From assembly GCA_963837025.1 (NCBI GenBank), contig CAWILT010000002.1, positions 496,001-560,000 of the forward strand: DNA of 64,000 nt, in the 5' to 3' direction. This document shows positions 43,897 to 53,983 of the stretch, piece after piece (within the stretch, counting starts at the first letter, position 1; every line of letters begins with the position of its first letter). Both the position numbers and the translations under genes were made by a program. The notes under the pieces are model-generated. The model did not search any database and was not told the DNA's origin. It saw only the letters and a list, made by a program, of their open reading frames with translations. The stretch is from JALZUV01 sp963837025 (GTDB lineage: Bacteria > Pseudomonadota > Alphaproteobacteria > Rickettsiales > JALZUV01).

Positions 43897-46494
43897 TTGA
43901 GCCATCATTTAGTCGTTGTAGAATCGCCCGCCAAAGCCAAAACCATCGAAAAATATCTCGGTAAAGATTATACCGTGCTAGCTTCCTACGGCCATGTGCG
44001 TGACCTGCCCAGCAAAAATGGTTCGGTTGATGTTGAAAATAACTTCGCTATGAAATATGAGGTGGATGCCGATTCAAAAAAGAAAATCGCCGCACTCACA
44101 GCCGCCGCTAAAGGAATTGACACCCTCTATCTCGCAACCGATCCCGATCGCGAAGGCGAAGCCATAAGCTGGCATGTGCTTGAAGCCTTGCTTGAGAAAA
44201 AAGCCATTAAAAAAGATACTCCCGTCAAGCGCATCGCGTTCAACGCCATTACCAAATCCGCCGTGACCAAAGCCATTACCGAGCCTCGCGAAATTGATAT
44301 GGATTTGGTGAATGCTCAACAAGCGCGCCGCGCACTCGATTATTTAGTGGGCTTCACCTTATCGCCCGTGCTATGGCGCAAATTGCCTGGCAGCCGCTCC
44401 GCAGGCCGTGTGCAATCGGTTGCCTTGCGCCTTATTTGTGAGCGCGAAGGCGAAATTGAGATTTTCAAAAACCAAGAATATTGGGATATCACCACGCAAC
44501 TTTCCAGTGGCGGTATCAGCTTTGATGCCAAACTCAGCGTGTGGGAAGGTAACAAGCTCAAAAAATTCGATATTTCAAACGAAGCGCAAGCCAACGCCAT
44601 CGCCAACCACATTCAAGGCCAACAAACCACCGTTATTAGCGTGGATGAAAAAGAATCGCGCCGTAATCCTTACGCCCCATTCATCACGTCCACTTTGCAA
44701 ATGGATGCCTCGCGCAAGCTTGGTTTTGGTGCCAAGCAAACCATGCAAGTGGCACAAAAACTCTATGAGCAAGGACTCATCACCTATATGCGTACCGATG
44801 GTGTTACCGTAGCACCCGAAGCCATCGCCGCCGCGCGCGATTGGATAACCAAGGAGCATGGCGCAGCCTACCTGCCCGAGAAACCACGCTTTTACAGCAG
44901 CAAAGCCAAAAACGCGCAAGAGGCACACGAAGCTATTCGCCCCACTGATATGTTTAAAACGCCTAAAGCCAGCGGCACCAGTGGCGAGCAATTTAAGCTC
45001 TACGACCTCATCTGGAAGCGCATGCTAGCCAGCCAAATGAACCCTGCCGTGTTTGATCAAGTCGCAGTAGATTTTGAAACGGCAGATAAAAAAGCCATTT
45101 TGCATGCCACCGGATCAGTCATGAAATTTGATGGTTTTCTCGCGCTTTATATCGAAGGTAAAGACGACGATGACGATTCCGACAATGATAATGATCGCCG
45201 TTTGCCACCACTTAAAATCGGCACAAATCTCGCCATCGAAAAAACAAATCCCGCGCAGCATTTCACGCAGCCACCCCCACGCTATACTGAGGCGAGCTTA
45301 GTCAAACGCTTAGAAGAACTCGGCATTGGTCGCCCTTCTACTTACGCCGCTATTTTGGCTGTATTAATTGATCGCGGCTATGTGAATCTTGATAAAAAAC
45401 GCTTCACACCTGAAGCACGCGGCCGCATTGTAAGCGCCTTTTTAGAGAGCTTTTTTGCCCGCTATGTTGAATATGATTTTACCGCGCAAATTGAAGAAAA
45501 ACTCGATTTAGTATCCGACGGCAAACTCGATTGGAAAGACCTTCTACGCGATTGGTGGAAAGATTTCATTATCCACATTGAAGCCGCCAAAGAAGTGCCC
45601 AATCCGCAGATTCTAGAGGAGGTTGATCGTCAACTCATCCCCTTCCTTTACGGCATTGAAAAGCCCGTGGCCGAAGCACGCAAATGCCCCAATGATGGCG
45701 GCGATTTAAGCCTTAAAACCGGTAAATTCGGCGCATTCTTAGGCTGTTCAAACTATCCGGAATGTAAATTCACCAAACCCGTAGCATCGGAAAGCGACGA
45801 GGCTGATGAAAGCATCATCGCACTCGATGGCCCCCAAAGCCTAGGCGTGGATACCGAAACTAACACCGAAGTATTCCTCAAAAAAGGCCCATACGGTTTT
45901 TACGTGCAACTCGGCGAAGATGCCAAAGGCGAAAAGCCCAAACGCGCCAGCCTTCCCAAAGGCATGATGCCCGAAGAAATGAAGCTCACCCGCGCGCTTG
46001 AGCTGCTGGCTTTACCCCGCGATGTGGGTCTGCACCCTGAAACCAAGCAAATGATTACCGCCGCCATTGGGCGCTTCGGCCCTTATCTTAAACACCAAGG
46101 CAAGTTCACCTCCATCAATGCAGAAGACGATGTCTATACCATTGGCATCAATCGCGCGGTGGCCGTCATAGAAGAGAAAAAGTCCAAAGGCTTTGGCCCC
46201 GAAGCACTTAAAAATCTAGGCGAACATCCCGATGATGGCGCCGCCGTTGAAGTAATGAAAGGCCGCTATGGCGCTTATGTTAAGCATGGCAAAACCAACG
46301 CAACATTGCCCAAAGACATCACTCCCGACACCATCACGATGGAACAAGCGCTAGAACTTATCGCCGCCAAAGCCAAATCACCGCCTAAGAAAAAGCCCGC
46401 TGCTAAAAAGAAGGCAACAGCCAAAAAGAAGCCTGCGGCCAAAAAGGCAGCCGCTAAAAAACCTGCCGCTAAAAAAGCACCTTCAAAAAAATAA
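43897..46494 (+). CDS. topA: DNA topoisomerase I
   Basis: 865 residues, type IA topoisomerase relaxing negative supercoils. TOPRIM motif 'VVESPAKAKTIEKYLG' and 'DPDREGEAISWH', active-site Tyr in 'ITYMRTDG', one C-terminal zinc finger ('CPNDGG...GCSNYPEC'), then repeated domains and a Lys/Ala tail of about 40 residues. The start is TTG, supported by an AGGAG six bases upstream and by the family N-terminus. Confidence 0.97.
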   Translation: MSHHLVVVESPAKAKTIEKYLGKDYTVLASYGHVRDLPSKNGSVDVENNFAMKYEVDADSKKKIAALTAAAKGIDTLYLATDPDREGEAISWHVLEALLEKKAIKKDTPVKRIAFNAITKSAVTKAITEPREIDMDLVNAQQARRALDYLVGFTLSPVLWRKLPGSRSAGRVQSVALRLICEREGEIEIFKNQEYWDITTQLSSGGISFDAKLSVWEGNKLKKFDISNEAQANAIANHIQGQQTTVISVDEKESRRNPYAPFITSTLQMDASRKLGFGAKQTMQVAQKLYEQGLITYMRTDGVTVAPEAIAAARDWITKEHGAAYLPEKPRFYSSKAKNAQEAHEAIRPTDMFKTPKASGTSGEQFKLYDLIWKRMLASQMNPAVFDQVAVDFETADKKAILHATGSVMKFDGFLALYIEGKDDDDDSDNDNDRRLPPLKIGTNLAIEKTNPAQHFTQPPPRYTEASLVKRLEELGIGRPSTYAAILAVLIDRGYVNLDKKRFTPEARGRIVSAFLESFFARYVEYDFTAQIEEKLDLVSDGKLDWKDLLRDWWKDFIIHIEAAKEVPNPQILEEVDRQLIPFLYGIEKPVAEARKCPNDGGDLSLKTGKFGAFLGCSNYPECKFTKPVASESDEADESIIALDGPQSLGVDTETNTEVFLKKGPYGFYVQLGEDAKGEKPKRASLPKGMMPEEMKLTRALELLALPRDVGLHPETKQMITAAIGRFGPYLKHQGKFTSINAEDDVYTIGINRAVAVIEEKKSKGFGPEALKNLGEHPDDGAAVEVMKGRYGAYVKHGKTNATLPKDITPDTITMEQALELIAAKAKSPPKKKPAAKKKATAKKKPAAKKAAAKKPAAKKAPSKK

Positions 46495-46638
46495 AGGCCA
46501 TCAGCATACTGCCAACAGCCTTTATTAAATAAGTTTAGAGCTTGTCTATCAGACCTGCTTTTTTCTTCGCAATTTAATGACAATGCGCGCCAGACGCTTT
46601 ATAACTAAACATCACATCAAACGCTCAAAGGCACTCAC

Positions 46639-48738
46639 TTGGCTAAAAAAACTCGCGGATCATCGTCAAAGAAAAAACCCTCACGCGCTGAGCGCAAAGA
46701 TAAAACCAGCCAGCATTTGCCGCCCGTGGTCATTGCCGAAGTAGTCGGCAAAAACGAGCATGGCGAGCTGCTAGCCAACCCTGCCGATTGGGCAGATGAA
46801 AAGCGTCGCCCGCCTTCCATCCTATTGGTGGAGCCTAAAGATGCCAGCATAGGCGATGCGGTGTTGGTAAAAATTCAAAAATCGGGCAGTTTTGCCTATA
46901 CAGGCCAAGTATTGAAATTGCTACCCAAACGCCCTGCGCGCACGGTGGTGGGCTTATTCCAATCCACCAAACGCGGCGGGTTGATTGAGCCGGTCAATCG
47001 CAAACAACGTCAAGATTTTTTCGTGGGGCAGGGTGATGAACTAAAAGCCGAATCAGGACAGCTCGTCATCGCCGAAGCCATACCCCGTAGCCGTAACAAA
47101 CAACTTGGCCTACCTTGCGCGAAAGTCGTCGAAGTGTTGGGCGAGCTTGACGATCCGCGCACCTACAGCCTCATCGCTATATTCAACCAAGAAATTCCCG
47201 TTGATTTTCCGCTGGATGCCATCGCCCAAGCTGAAGAAGCGATCGAACCAACTCCGCAAGGCCGCGTCGATCTGCGCGACATCCCCCTCATCACCATCGA
47301 TGGCGCCGATGCCCGCGATTTTGATGATGCAGTATTTGCTGAGCCACACGGCGAAAGCGGCTGGCATGTGTTAGTTGCTATCGCCGATGTCGTGCATTAT
47401 GTGCAGCCCAATTCCGCACTCGATAAAGAGGCACTGAATCGCGGCAACTCCGTTTACTTCCCCGATAGAGTCGTGCCCATGCTGCCCGAGGCATTATCAA
47501 ACGGCCTCTGCTCGCTCAACCCCGATGTCGATCGCTATTGCCTTGCGGTGCATCTCTATATTGATGCGCAGGGCGAGCTACAAAAGCATCAATTTGTGCG
47601 AGGCATTATGCGCAGCCACGCGCGCTACACCTACGAAAAAGCTCAAGAAGATTTTGAGTCGAAATCTGGCAAAATGCTACCTCAACTCACCCATCTTTAC
47701 GGCGCTTATATCACGCTACTCAAAAGCCGTGACAAACGCGGCGCGATGGAACTTGATTTGCCTGAATATAGTATCGTCATTGGCAATGATGGCCATGTGG
47801 CCGAAGTCACCAAGCGCATGCGCCTTGATAGCCATAAGTTAATCGAAGAATGCATGGTCACCGCCAATATTGCCGCCGCACTCACGCTCGAAAAATTCCT
47901 GCTGGCGGGCGTGTATCGCGTACATGAACCGCCTAGCGAAGATAAAATTGAAGAGGTGCGCCAGTTCCTCAAATCCATGGGCTTTTCGCTCAACCCCACC
48001 CCTACCGTAAAGGATTTTAATAAATTGCTGGGCAAAGCGCGTGGCACGCCGATGGAAGCATTGCTTTCAGGTGCCATTCTGCGTAGTCAAATGCAGGCCA
48101 AATATATGCAAGATAATTTAGGCCATTTTGGCCTTGGCCTTACTCACTATTCGCATTTTACCTCACCCATCCGCCGCTATTCCGATCTTATCACCCACCG
48201 CGCTATCTGCGCCTATTTAGCGGGCGAAAAACGCACCCGCGTGGGCCCCGAGGGCGAACCGCTCGCCGCCATGGCCGACCACATCTCCACCACCGAGCGC
48301 CGCGCCATGCTGGCCGAACGCGAGGCCAAAGACCGCTATATCACCGCCTTCATGGCTGACCATCAAGAGGCTGAATTTGAAGGCTTCATCACCAGCGTGG
48401 GCAATTATGGCGTGTTTGTCACCCTCTCTCAAACCGGCGCCAGCGGGTTAGTTCGCATCAGCGATCTAGGCCGCGATTATTATGTGTTGGAAGAAAAAAT
48501 CCATTGCCTCATCGGGCGCGATACAGGCCAGCGTTTTCAATTGGGTCAAAGGGTCGTGGTGCGCATTAAACAAGCCGATATTCAAATGGGCAGCCTCAGT
48601 TTTGAATTGGTTTCAGCCGATAAGCCACCCGAGTTAGAATTCACGCCAACGGCTCAAAAGCCACGCCGCAAACGTGGCGATTCTAAAAAGCAGGGGCAAG
48701 AAAAAAGAAAATTCAAAAAGCGTAAACCCAAACGTTAG
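46639..48738 (+). CDS. rnr: Ribonuclease R
   Basis: 699 residues. 3'-5' exoribonuclease of the RNase II/R family: cold-shock-like N-terminal domains, the RNB catalytic core with 'IDGADARDFDDAVFAE' (metal-binding Asp cluster), 'HFTSPIRRYSDLITHR' and a C-terminal S1 domain ('FEGFITSVGNYGVFVTL') followed by a basic tail. The TTG start has an AAAGG eight bases upstream. It follows topA in the alphaproteobacterial order. Confidence 0.95.
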   Translation: MAKKTRGSSSKKKPSRAERKDKTSQHLPPVVIAEVVGKNEHGELLANPADWADEKRRPPSILLVEPKDASIGDAVLVKIQKSGSFAYTGQVLKLLPKRPARTVVGLFQSTKRGGLIEPVNRKQRQDFFVGQGDELKAESGQLVIAEAIPRSRNKQLGLPCAKVVEVLGELDDPRTYSLIAIFNQEIPVDFPLDAIAQAEEAIEPTPQGRVDLRDIPLITIDGADARDFDDAVFAEPHGESGWHVLVAIADVVHYVQPNSALDKEALNRGNSVYFPDRVVPMLPEALSNGLCSLNPDVDRYCLAVHLYIDAQGELQKHQFVRGIMRSHARYTYEKAQEDFESKSGKMLPQLTHLYGAYITLLKSRDKRGAMELDLPEYSIVIGNDGHVAEVTKRMRLDSHKLIEECMVTANIAAALTLEKFLLAGVYRVHEPPSEDKIEEVRQFLKSMGFSLNPTPTVKDFNKLLGKARGTPMEALLSGAILRSQMQAKYMQDNLGHFGLGLTHYSHFTSPIRRYSDLITHRAICAYLAGEKRTRVGPEGEPLAAMADHISTTERRAMLAEREAKDRYITAFMADHQEAEFEGFITSVGNYGVFVTLSQTGASGLVRISDLGRDYYVLEEKIHCLIGRDTGQRFQLGQRVVVRIKQADIQMGSLSFELVSADKPPELEFTPTAQKPRRKRGDSKKQGQEKRKFKKRKPKR

Positions 48739-48743
48739 ATTTT

Positions 48744-48772
48744 CTGGATTTTTAAATCAAACGCGCTAGGTT
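48744..48772 (+). promoter_or_regulatory. Candidate promoter of the NDUFS4-like gene (leaderless arrangement)
   Basis: CTGGAT (48744-48749), 17 bases and TAGGTT (48767-48772) lie seven bases before the ATG at 48780, with no Shine-Dalgarno sequence. Confidence 0.25.
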
Positions 48773-48779
48773 TGTCGGT

Positions 48780-49112
48780 ATGACACGCCAAGCACTCATT
48801 TATCGTCCTGCCAAATCGGCCATGCAATCAGGTACTCAAAACCGCAAACGCTGGTGGCTTGAATTTCGTAACGAGGATGCCAAATCGGTTGATCCTACCA
48901 TGGGCTGGATAAGCAGCGAAGATACCACGCGCCAAATAAAGCTCTATTTTGATACTGAGGCCGAAGCCATCGCCTATAGCGAGCAAAACCAGTTGCAGTG
49001 GGAAGTGGTGGAAAGCGACGATCGCCTGTTCAAACCCAAATCTTACGCGAATAATTTTGCAACCGGCAAACGGCGTTATTTTGACGGCGCAAAGCACAAA
49101 ATAAACCTCTAA
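48780..49112 (+). CDS. ETC complex I NDUFS4-like accessory subunit
   Basis: 110 residues. The order 'ALIYRPAKSAMQSG', 'WWLEFRNEDAKSVDPTMGW', 'TEAEAIAYSEQNQLQWEVVE' and 'YANNFATGKRRYF' matches the mitochondrial NDUFS4/AQDQ subunit and its alphaproteobacterial relatives. This subunit stabilises the peripheral arm near NuoE/F/G. It is 20 kb from the nuo operon, so expression must be co-ordinated in trans. Confidence 0.88.
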   Translation: MTRQALIYRPAKSAMQSGTQNRKRWWLEFRNEDAKSVDPTMGWISSEDTTRQIKLYFDTEAEAIAYSEQNQLQWEVVESDDRLFKPKSYANNFATGKRRYFDGAKHKINL

Positions 49113-49202
49113 ATAACGCCTTAATTTTATTTTAGTCACACTTCTGTAACCTTTTATTGCTATTCTGATGTCAGATAAGCAAACCAGCAAAAGTGATGCC
49201 CT

Positions 49203-49508
49203 ATGAAAAAATTTAAAATTCCCTGCGATTTCAACGGTCAAAAAGTGCCATTCGACCTATTTGTTGGCGAACCACGTGACGATCGTCATCCACTTGCAAA
49301 TCAACAAAATTGGCTTTCAACCGAGCGTGGCGGCTCCATTCCCAAAGAGGTAATGGATAGCTTCGATAAGCTACATAAAATCTCGATTGAAAATAACGTT
49401 AGCTTTGAAGAGCTTTGCATGTATGCGCTAGGAAGCGCTGCTGAAGGCGGTGCTTCCGATGCGGCTGAAACACCCCCAGCAACACCCGATCAAGCCGCTC
49501 AATTATAA
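49203..49508 (+). CDS. DUF2610-family protein
   Basis: 101 residues. 'KKFKIPCDFNGQKVPFDLFVG', 'HPLANQQNWLSTERGGSIP' and 'NVSFEELCMYALG' match DUF2610, a small family best known from Rickettsiales and related alphaproteobacteria and without an assigned function. The C-terminal 20 residues are an Ala/Pro-rich tail. It lies 15 bases before the 615-residue orphan, probably in one transcript. Confidence 0.75.
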   Translation: MKKFKIPCDFNGQKVPFDLFVGEPRDDRHPLANQQNWLSTERGGSIPKEVMDSFDKLHKISIENNVSFEELCMYALGSAAEGGASDAAETPPATPDQAAQL

Positions 49509-49523
49509 TTAATTTAGAAAATC

Positions 49524-51371
49524 ATGGCAGAAAAAGAAGAAAAATATAACGGCATCATCCTAGGAACTCGACCCGGCGAGGTTGAGGGCGAGGATTCATT
49601 TGGTGCCTATGCCAGTCAGGAAATTTCTGATGATATTGAAAGTGAATTTAGCATTCGCTCAGAAACGCGCCAGTTTGAAGATAACCGCGAATTTCGTAGT
49701 GGTGCTGTGGCTACTCTCAAAACCCTTGAAGGTGTAGGCAATTTCGTACTTCCAAAGGCTCATTATGATAACATTCAGGAACGCCCCCGCATCAGTTATA
49801 GCGACCATTTAAGTATTTATAGCGACAACAAACATCGTATTAATTTTAATCCAAAAGAATATCCGCTATTCGACAAAATAATTTCAGACGAACTGCAAAA
49901 ATCGCGGCGTCATAATGCCATCGAAAATCCACGCAATCAATATTACAACGCGTATGAGCCTTTGCGTCAAAATTTGGCTGTGTTGCGAAACGCTATTTAC
50001 ACTCAGTTTTTCCCCGATGGCGAATATAACGCTAAAGACCCTGCCGATAAAGCAAAAGTGGTATGCATCCAGCAAATCGCGCAAGAAATAGCCAAAGAAT
50101 TGAAACGTGAATCACGCGTGAATCGCCTATGGAACATCCTCACTTTAAATTTTTCAGAAGATGACTTTTGCACCAAACGCTTTGGCAAATATGGGTTGGA
50201 ACATTATGGCGCACAAAAGCTCTATGAAAAAATTTATGCCAAGCAAGAAACGGTAAGCATCAATCCTTTTAAATGGATGCAAGGCAGCGCCAATAAATAT
50301 GATTGGGGTTTGTCACACCCCGAATTTTCGCCATTCTGCGCGCAGGATATGCGTGAAGCAGTCTTTAACGATAACCGCAACGAAACCCTTGAAATCGAAA
50401 ATTGCGCGCCCCGCCTCAGTCAAGAGGCAGTAGGCACGCAACAAATTGCCGAACTTTTAAAATCAGGAGAACCCATGGAAAATATTAGCCGCATGAGCGT
50501 TGAAAAACGTAAAGAATCGGTGGAGCTAGGAGAAGAAATCCTGCGCCGATTACGCGATATTTGTGCAGGTAAATCCGACAGAGCCCATTCAGGCGCGGAA
50601 CATAAAGTGCAAGATGTGCAACGTGCAGTGTTGCTCAAAGATTTGGCCGAAAATTATTTGGAACAATATAATGATTTATTGCTGGTTGATCCCAGTATCG
50701 CCGAAGATTCTACCTTTGAACGCGCCCGCATGGCCATTGGCAAGCTGGGGCATATGAGCATGCTCGATGCGATGGTGAATTGCGATCATGCCAAATTGCG
50801 TGAGATGGAACATCTCTATGATGACTTACCCCGCGACTATAAAGATGTGGAACATGATGTAGAAGAAAACCTGCTTTACGATATCGAAAAAGCGATGGGC
50901 GAAATGACTAAACGTCAGAGCAAACATAACGAAAAGCAGATGGTTAATACGGTTATCATCAACGATAAGCGTTCCGATATGCGTGATGCGAGAGCAGAAC
51001 TGGCGCAAAAAGCTATGGCACGCGCATCAGCAAAAGAGCAAGTTGGCTATGTGCCATCCACGGTATCAGCTGGTTTGGCAGCGCAAGCCGTGCAACGTAG
51101 TAATCAGCCTGAACAACTAAATTATAAACCTTCCAAGCAAGATCCGATAGCGCCAGATATTAAAGATAAAATTTATTCAGCCGCTCGCGATAGTATTGGT
51201 AGCCTAAGATCAATGATGAGCGGTGGCGTATCCATACCTAGCTCAAGTCGCAATATTATGCCCCAAGTGCAAAGCACTGGTAAAGCAGTTGAAGAGCAAC
51301 GCCACACACAACGTTTAGCAGCCACTAAAGCTGTTAAATCAGATGGCGTGAACCTTCCGCGTAGCGTCTAG
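49524..51371 (+). CDS. Large orphan soluble protein, partner of the DUF2610 gene
   Basis: 615 residues, no signal peptide and no membrane helix. The N-terminal ~80 residues are acidic; the centre (~120-300) is mixed and aromatic-rich with Cys residues; ~320-480 is strongly helical with heptad-like stretches; the C-terminal ~130 residues are Ser/Gln-rich and look disordered. I recognise no domain. It follows the DUF2610 gene by 15 bases. The end overlaps the TRAP permease gene on the other strand by 33 bases. Confidence 0.6.
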   Translation: MAEKEEKYNGIILGTRPGEVEGEDSFGAYASQEISDDIESEFSIRSETRQFEDNREFRSGAVATLKTLEGVGNFVLPKAHYDNIQERPRISYSDHLSIYSDNKHRINFNPKEYPLFDKIISDELQKSRRHNAIENPRNQYYNAYEPLRQNLAVLRNAIYTQFFPDGEYNAKDPADKAKVVCIQQIAQEIAKELKRESRVNRLWNILTLNFSEDDFCTKRFGKYGLEHYGAQKLYEKIYAKQETVSINPFKWMQGSANKYDWGLSHPEFSPFCAQDMREAVFNDNRNETLEIENCAPRLSQEAVGTQQIAELLKSGEPMENISRMSVEKRKESVELGEEILRRLRDICAGKSDRAHSGAEHKVQDVQRAVLLKDLAENYLEQYNDLLLVDPSIAEDSTFERARMAIGKLGHMSMLDAMVNCDHAKLREMEHLYDDLPRDYKDVEHDVEENLLYDIEKAMGEMTKRQSKHNEKQMVNTVIINDKRSDMRDARAELAQKAMARASAKEQVGYVPSTVSAGLAAQAVQRSNQPEQLNYKPSKQDPIAPDIKDKIYSAARDSIGSLRSMMSGGVSIPSSSRNIMPQVQSTGKAVEEQRHTQRLAATKAVKSDGVNLPRSV

Positions 51372-53951
51372 TGCATCTTGCTCGCGTGAGCGTTTAAGTT
51401 GCTGCATCGTGACAAATATGAGCAGTAAAACCGCTGGAATATAAAACCAGAAACGTGACGGCTGATCTTGTGGCACACCCACTTCAAGCAACGCATTATC
51501 CATAAATATACCCGCTTTTTCGGCAGGGCCGTTAAAGGTGGTCTCATCTATGACCAGCGTGTCGCCATCTGCGCTATAAGCTAAAATTCCTATCGATTTT
51601 AAACGCTTCTTGCCATTGGTTTCAGCCGCTCCAACAGGCAGCATAATATAATGCTCAATCGGTTGGCCATAGGCATCTTCGCCTTTTACTTTCACACGCA
51701 ATTCAGCATCATCGGGTAGCTCTGCAACCACTTGCTCCAAACTTGCAGGGGGCGCATAATCATAAGGCGGATAGATAATATCATTCCACATGCCTGGGCG
51801 GAATAAGGTGACCGATACCAATAACAACGCCAATGATTCCCACAATTTACTACGAATGATATAATAACCCTGCAGCACTGCCGTTAATAACAAAATGGCT
51901 GTGGTGGCATAGACAAACACCCAAATACCATGCGCAATACTATCCACTCCAATCAATAAAATATCGGTATTGAATAAAAAGATGAAGGGCAAAATCGCGG
52001 TGCGGATGGAATACCAAAATGCCTGCAAACCCGTTTTAATAGGGTCGCCACCTGATACCGCCGCAGCGGCAAATGATGCCAGTCCTACCGGTGGTGTCAC
52101 ATCGGCCATAATGCCAAAATAAAATACAAATAGGTGAATACCAATCAACGGCACAATCAGCCCATGCTTTGCTCCAAGTGTTTGAATTACCCCCACCATA
52201 ATGCTGGAAACCACAATATAGTTGGCGGTAGTTGGCAAACCCATACCTAAAATCAAACAGATGAGCGCCGTTAATATCAGCACCATAATCAGCGAATCAC
52301 CGGCCAAAGCATCCACAATTTGCGGCATAATGGTGGCCACACCGGTTAATGTTACTGCGCCCACAATAATGCCCGCTGCGGCCGTTGCAATCGCAATGCC
52401 CACCATATTGCGCGAGCCCATTTCTAAGCCGTCGCGCAAATCGGCAAAGCCTTGTTTAATCGCATTGCCGTATCGATTGGTTTTTCTGAAATAGGCAATT
52501 AAGGGGCGTTGCGTTACCAAAATAAACATCATCATCACGCTGGCATAAAAGGCTGATAATCCGGGCGATAAACGCTCAACCATTAAGCTCCAAATCAACA
52601 CGACTAAAGGCAATAAAAAGTGCAAACCACTCATCACAGTGGGTTTAATATCGGGCAATACCACCGATGGATTGTTCGGATCGTCCAGCTCAAGTTCCGG
52701 GAAATTGGTAGTGGTACGCAAAAGCAAAATATAACTACCCAGCACTAACGCAGCAATAACCCAAATGGCATCTTCGCCTGCGAATCCTTTTATAAAATTG
52801 AGCACAAAATAAATTAATCCTGAAACCATAATCAGTGAGCTGATAGTAATACCCCAACCAATCATGCGCTGTTGTATCGTTGCTTTATGCAACCGTGGCA
52901 AGGGCGGAATACCCGACTTTAAAGCTTCCAAATGCACAATATAAAGCAAGGCAATATACGAAATAATCGCAGGAATAAATGCATGTTTAATGACCTGCAC
53001 ATAGGGAATATTCACATATTCAATCATTAAAAATGCTGCAGCACCCATAACCGGCGGCATAATTTGTCCGTTAACCGAACCTGCCACCTCAACCGCACCG
53101 GCTTTTTCAGCGCTGAATCCAACACGTTTCATGAGCGGAATGGTAAAGGTACCGGTGGTCACCACATTGGCGATAGAGGAGCCTGAAATTAAACCGGTAA
53201 AGCCTGAAGCTAAAACCGCTGCTTTAGCAGGCCCACCGCGCAAATGCCCCAGCAACGCAAAGGCCGATTTAATGAAATAATTTCCAGCGCCGGCTTTATC
53301 AAGCAACGCGCCAAATAAGACGAATAAAAATACAAAATCAGCTGAAACTCCCAGTGCAATACCGAACACACCTTCAGTCGTTAGCCACATATGCGATGCT
53401 ACTTTGCTAAAGCTCTGCCCGCCATGCGATATAAGCTCCGGCATATAAGGGCCGGCAAAAATATAGCCTAAAAATACGGCTGATAAAATTACCAGTGGCC
53501 ATCCGAGTGTGCGTCGTGTGGCTTCTAATAATAAGGCCATACCGATTACCGCACTAATGATATCATTTTGTGAAGGTAATCCTGAACGCTGCGCAAGCTC
53601 TTGATATTCAACATATAAATACATCGCTGCGGCAGTACCCACAATCGCAAAAACCCAATCCAAAATGGGCACATAAGTGCGGGGGGATTTTTTAAATGCA
53701 GGATAAGCGAGAAATCCTAAAAACAGCGCAAACCCTAAATGCCATACCCGATATTGGTTACCATTTAAAACAGGCAAACCCAGCGTTTTATAAAAGAAAG
53801 GCTCATACACCATCGGCGAGGCAACCCAGAGCTGAAACAGCGCCCATGCCACGGCCACCCACAGCATAATCGATTTTGTCAAACCCTGAGGATGGCGTCC
53901 ACCACCATCATTCTCGAGTAAAAGCTGCGCGTCTGCGTCGGACTGACTCAT
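51339..53951 (-). CDS. TAXI-type TRAP transporter permease, fused 4TM/12TM
   Basis: 870 residues with around 18 membrane helices. The small (DctQ-like) and large (DctM-like) permease parts are fused, as is standard in TAXI systems. Seen: 'GGPAKAAVLASGFTGLISGSS', 'VAGSVNGQIMPPVMGAAAFL' and 'GMGLPTTANYIVVSS'. The C-terminal ~150 residues match the DUF3394 extension. It works with the binding protein encoded just upstream; uptake is driven by an ion gradient. The substrate is unknown; some TAXI systems take up glutamate or other organic acids. Confidence 0.92.
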   Translation of the reverse strand: MSQSDADAQLLLENDGGGRHPQGLTKSIMLWVAVAWALFQLWVASPMVYEPFFYKTLGLPVLNGNQYRVWHLGFALFLGFLAYPAFKKSPRTYVPILDWVFAIVGTAAAMYLYVEYQELAQRSGLPSQNDIISAVIGMALLLEATRRTLGWPLVILSAVFLGYIFAGPYMPELISHGGQSFSKVASHMWLTTEGVFGIALGVSADFVFLFVLFGALLDKAGAGNYFIKSAFALLGHLRGGPAKAAVLASGFTGLISGSSIANVVTTGTFTIPLMKRVGFSAEKAGAVEVAGSVNGQIMPPVMGAAAFLMIEYVNIPYVQVIKHAFIPAIISYIALLYIVHLEALKSGIPPLPRLHKATIQQRMIGWGITISSLIMVSGLIYFVLNFIKGFAGEDAIWVIAALVLGSYILLLRTTTNFPELELDDPNNPSVVLPDIKPTVMSGLHFLLPLVVLIWSLMVERLSPGLSAFYASVMMMFILVTQRPLIAYFRKTNRYGNAIKQGFADLRDGLEMGSRNMVGIAIATAAAGIIVGAVTLTGVATIMPQIVDALAGDSLIMVLILTALICLILGMGLPTTANYIVVSSIMVGVIQTLGAKHGLIVPLIGIHLFVFYFGIMADVTPPVGLASFAAAAVSGGDPIKTGLQAFWYSIRTAILPFIFLFNTDILLIGVDSIAHGIWVFVYATTAILLLTAVLQGYYIIRSKLWESLALLLVSVTLFRPGMWNDIIYPPYDYAPPASLEQVVAELPDDAELRVKVKGEDAYGQPIEHYIMLPVGAAETNGKKRLKSIGILAYSADGDTLVIDETTFNGPAEKAGIFMDNALLEVGVPQDQPSRFWFYIPAVLLLIFVTMQQLKRSREQDALDATRKVHAI

Positions 53952-53983
53952 GAAATCTATACTCTCAATTAGATGTTATTGGC

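Noticed and set aside
46492..46524. Hairpin taaaggc/gccttta after topA as a terminator
   Set aside because: The loop is long and no T-run follows, so terminator function cannot be supported.
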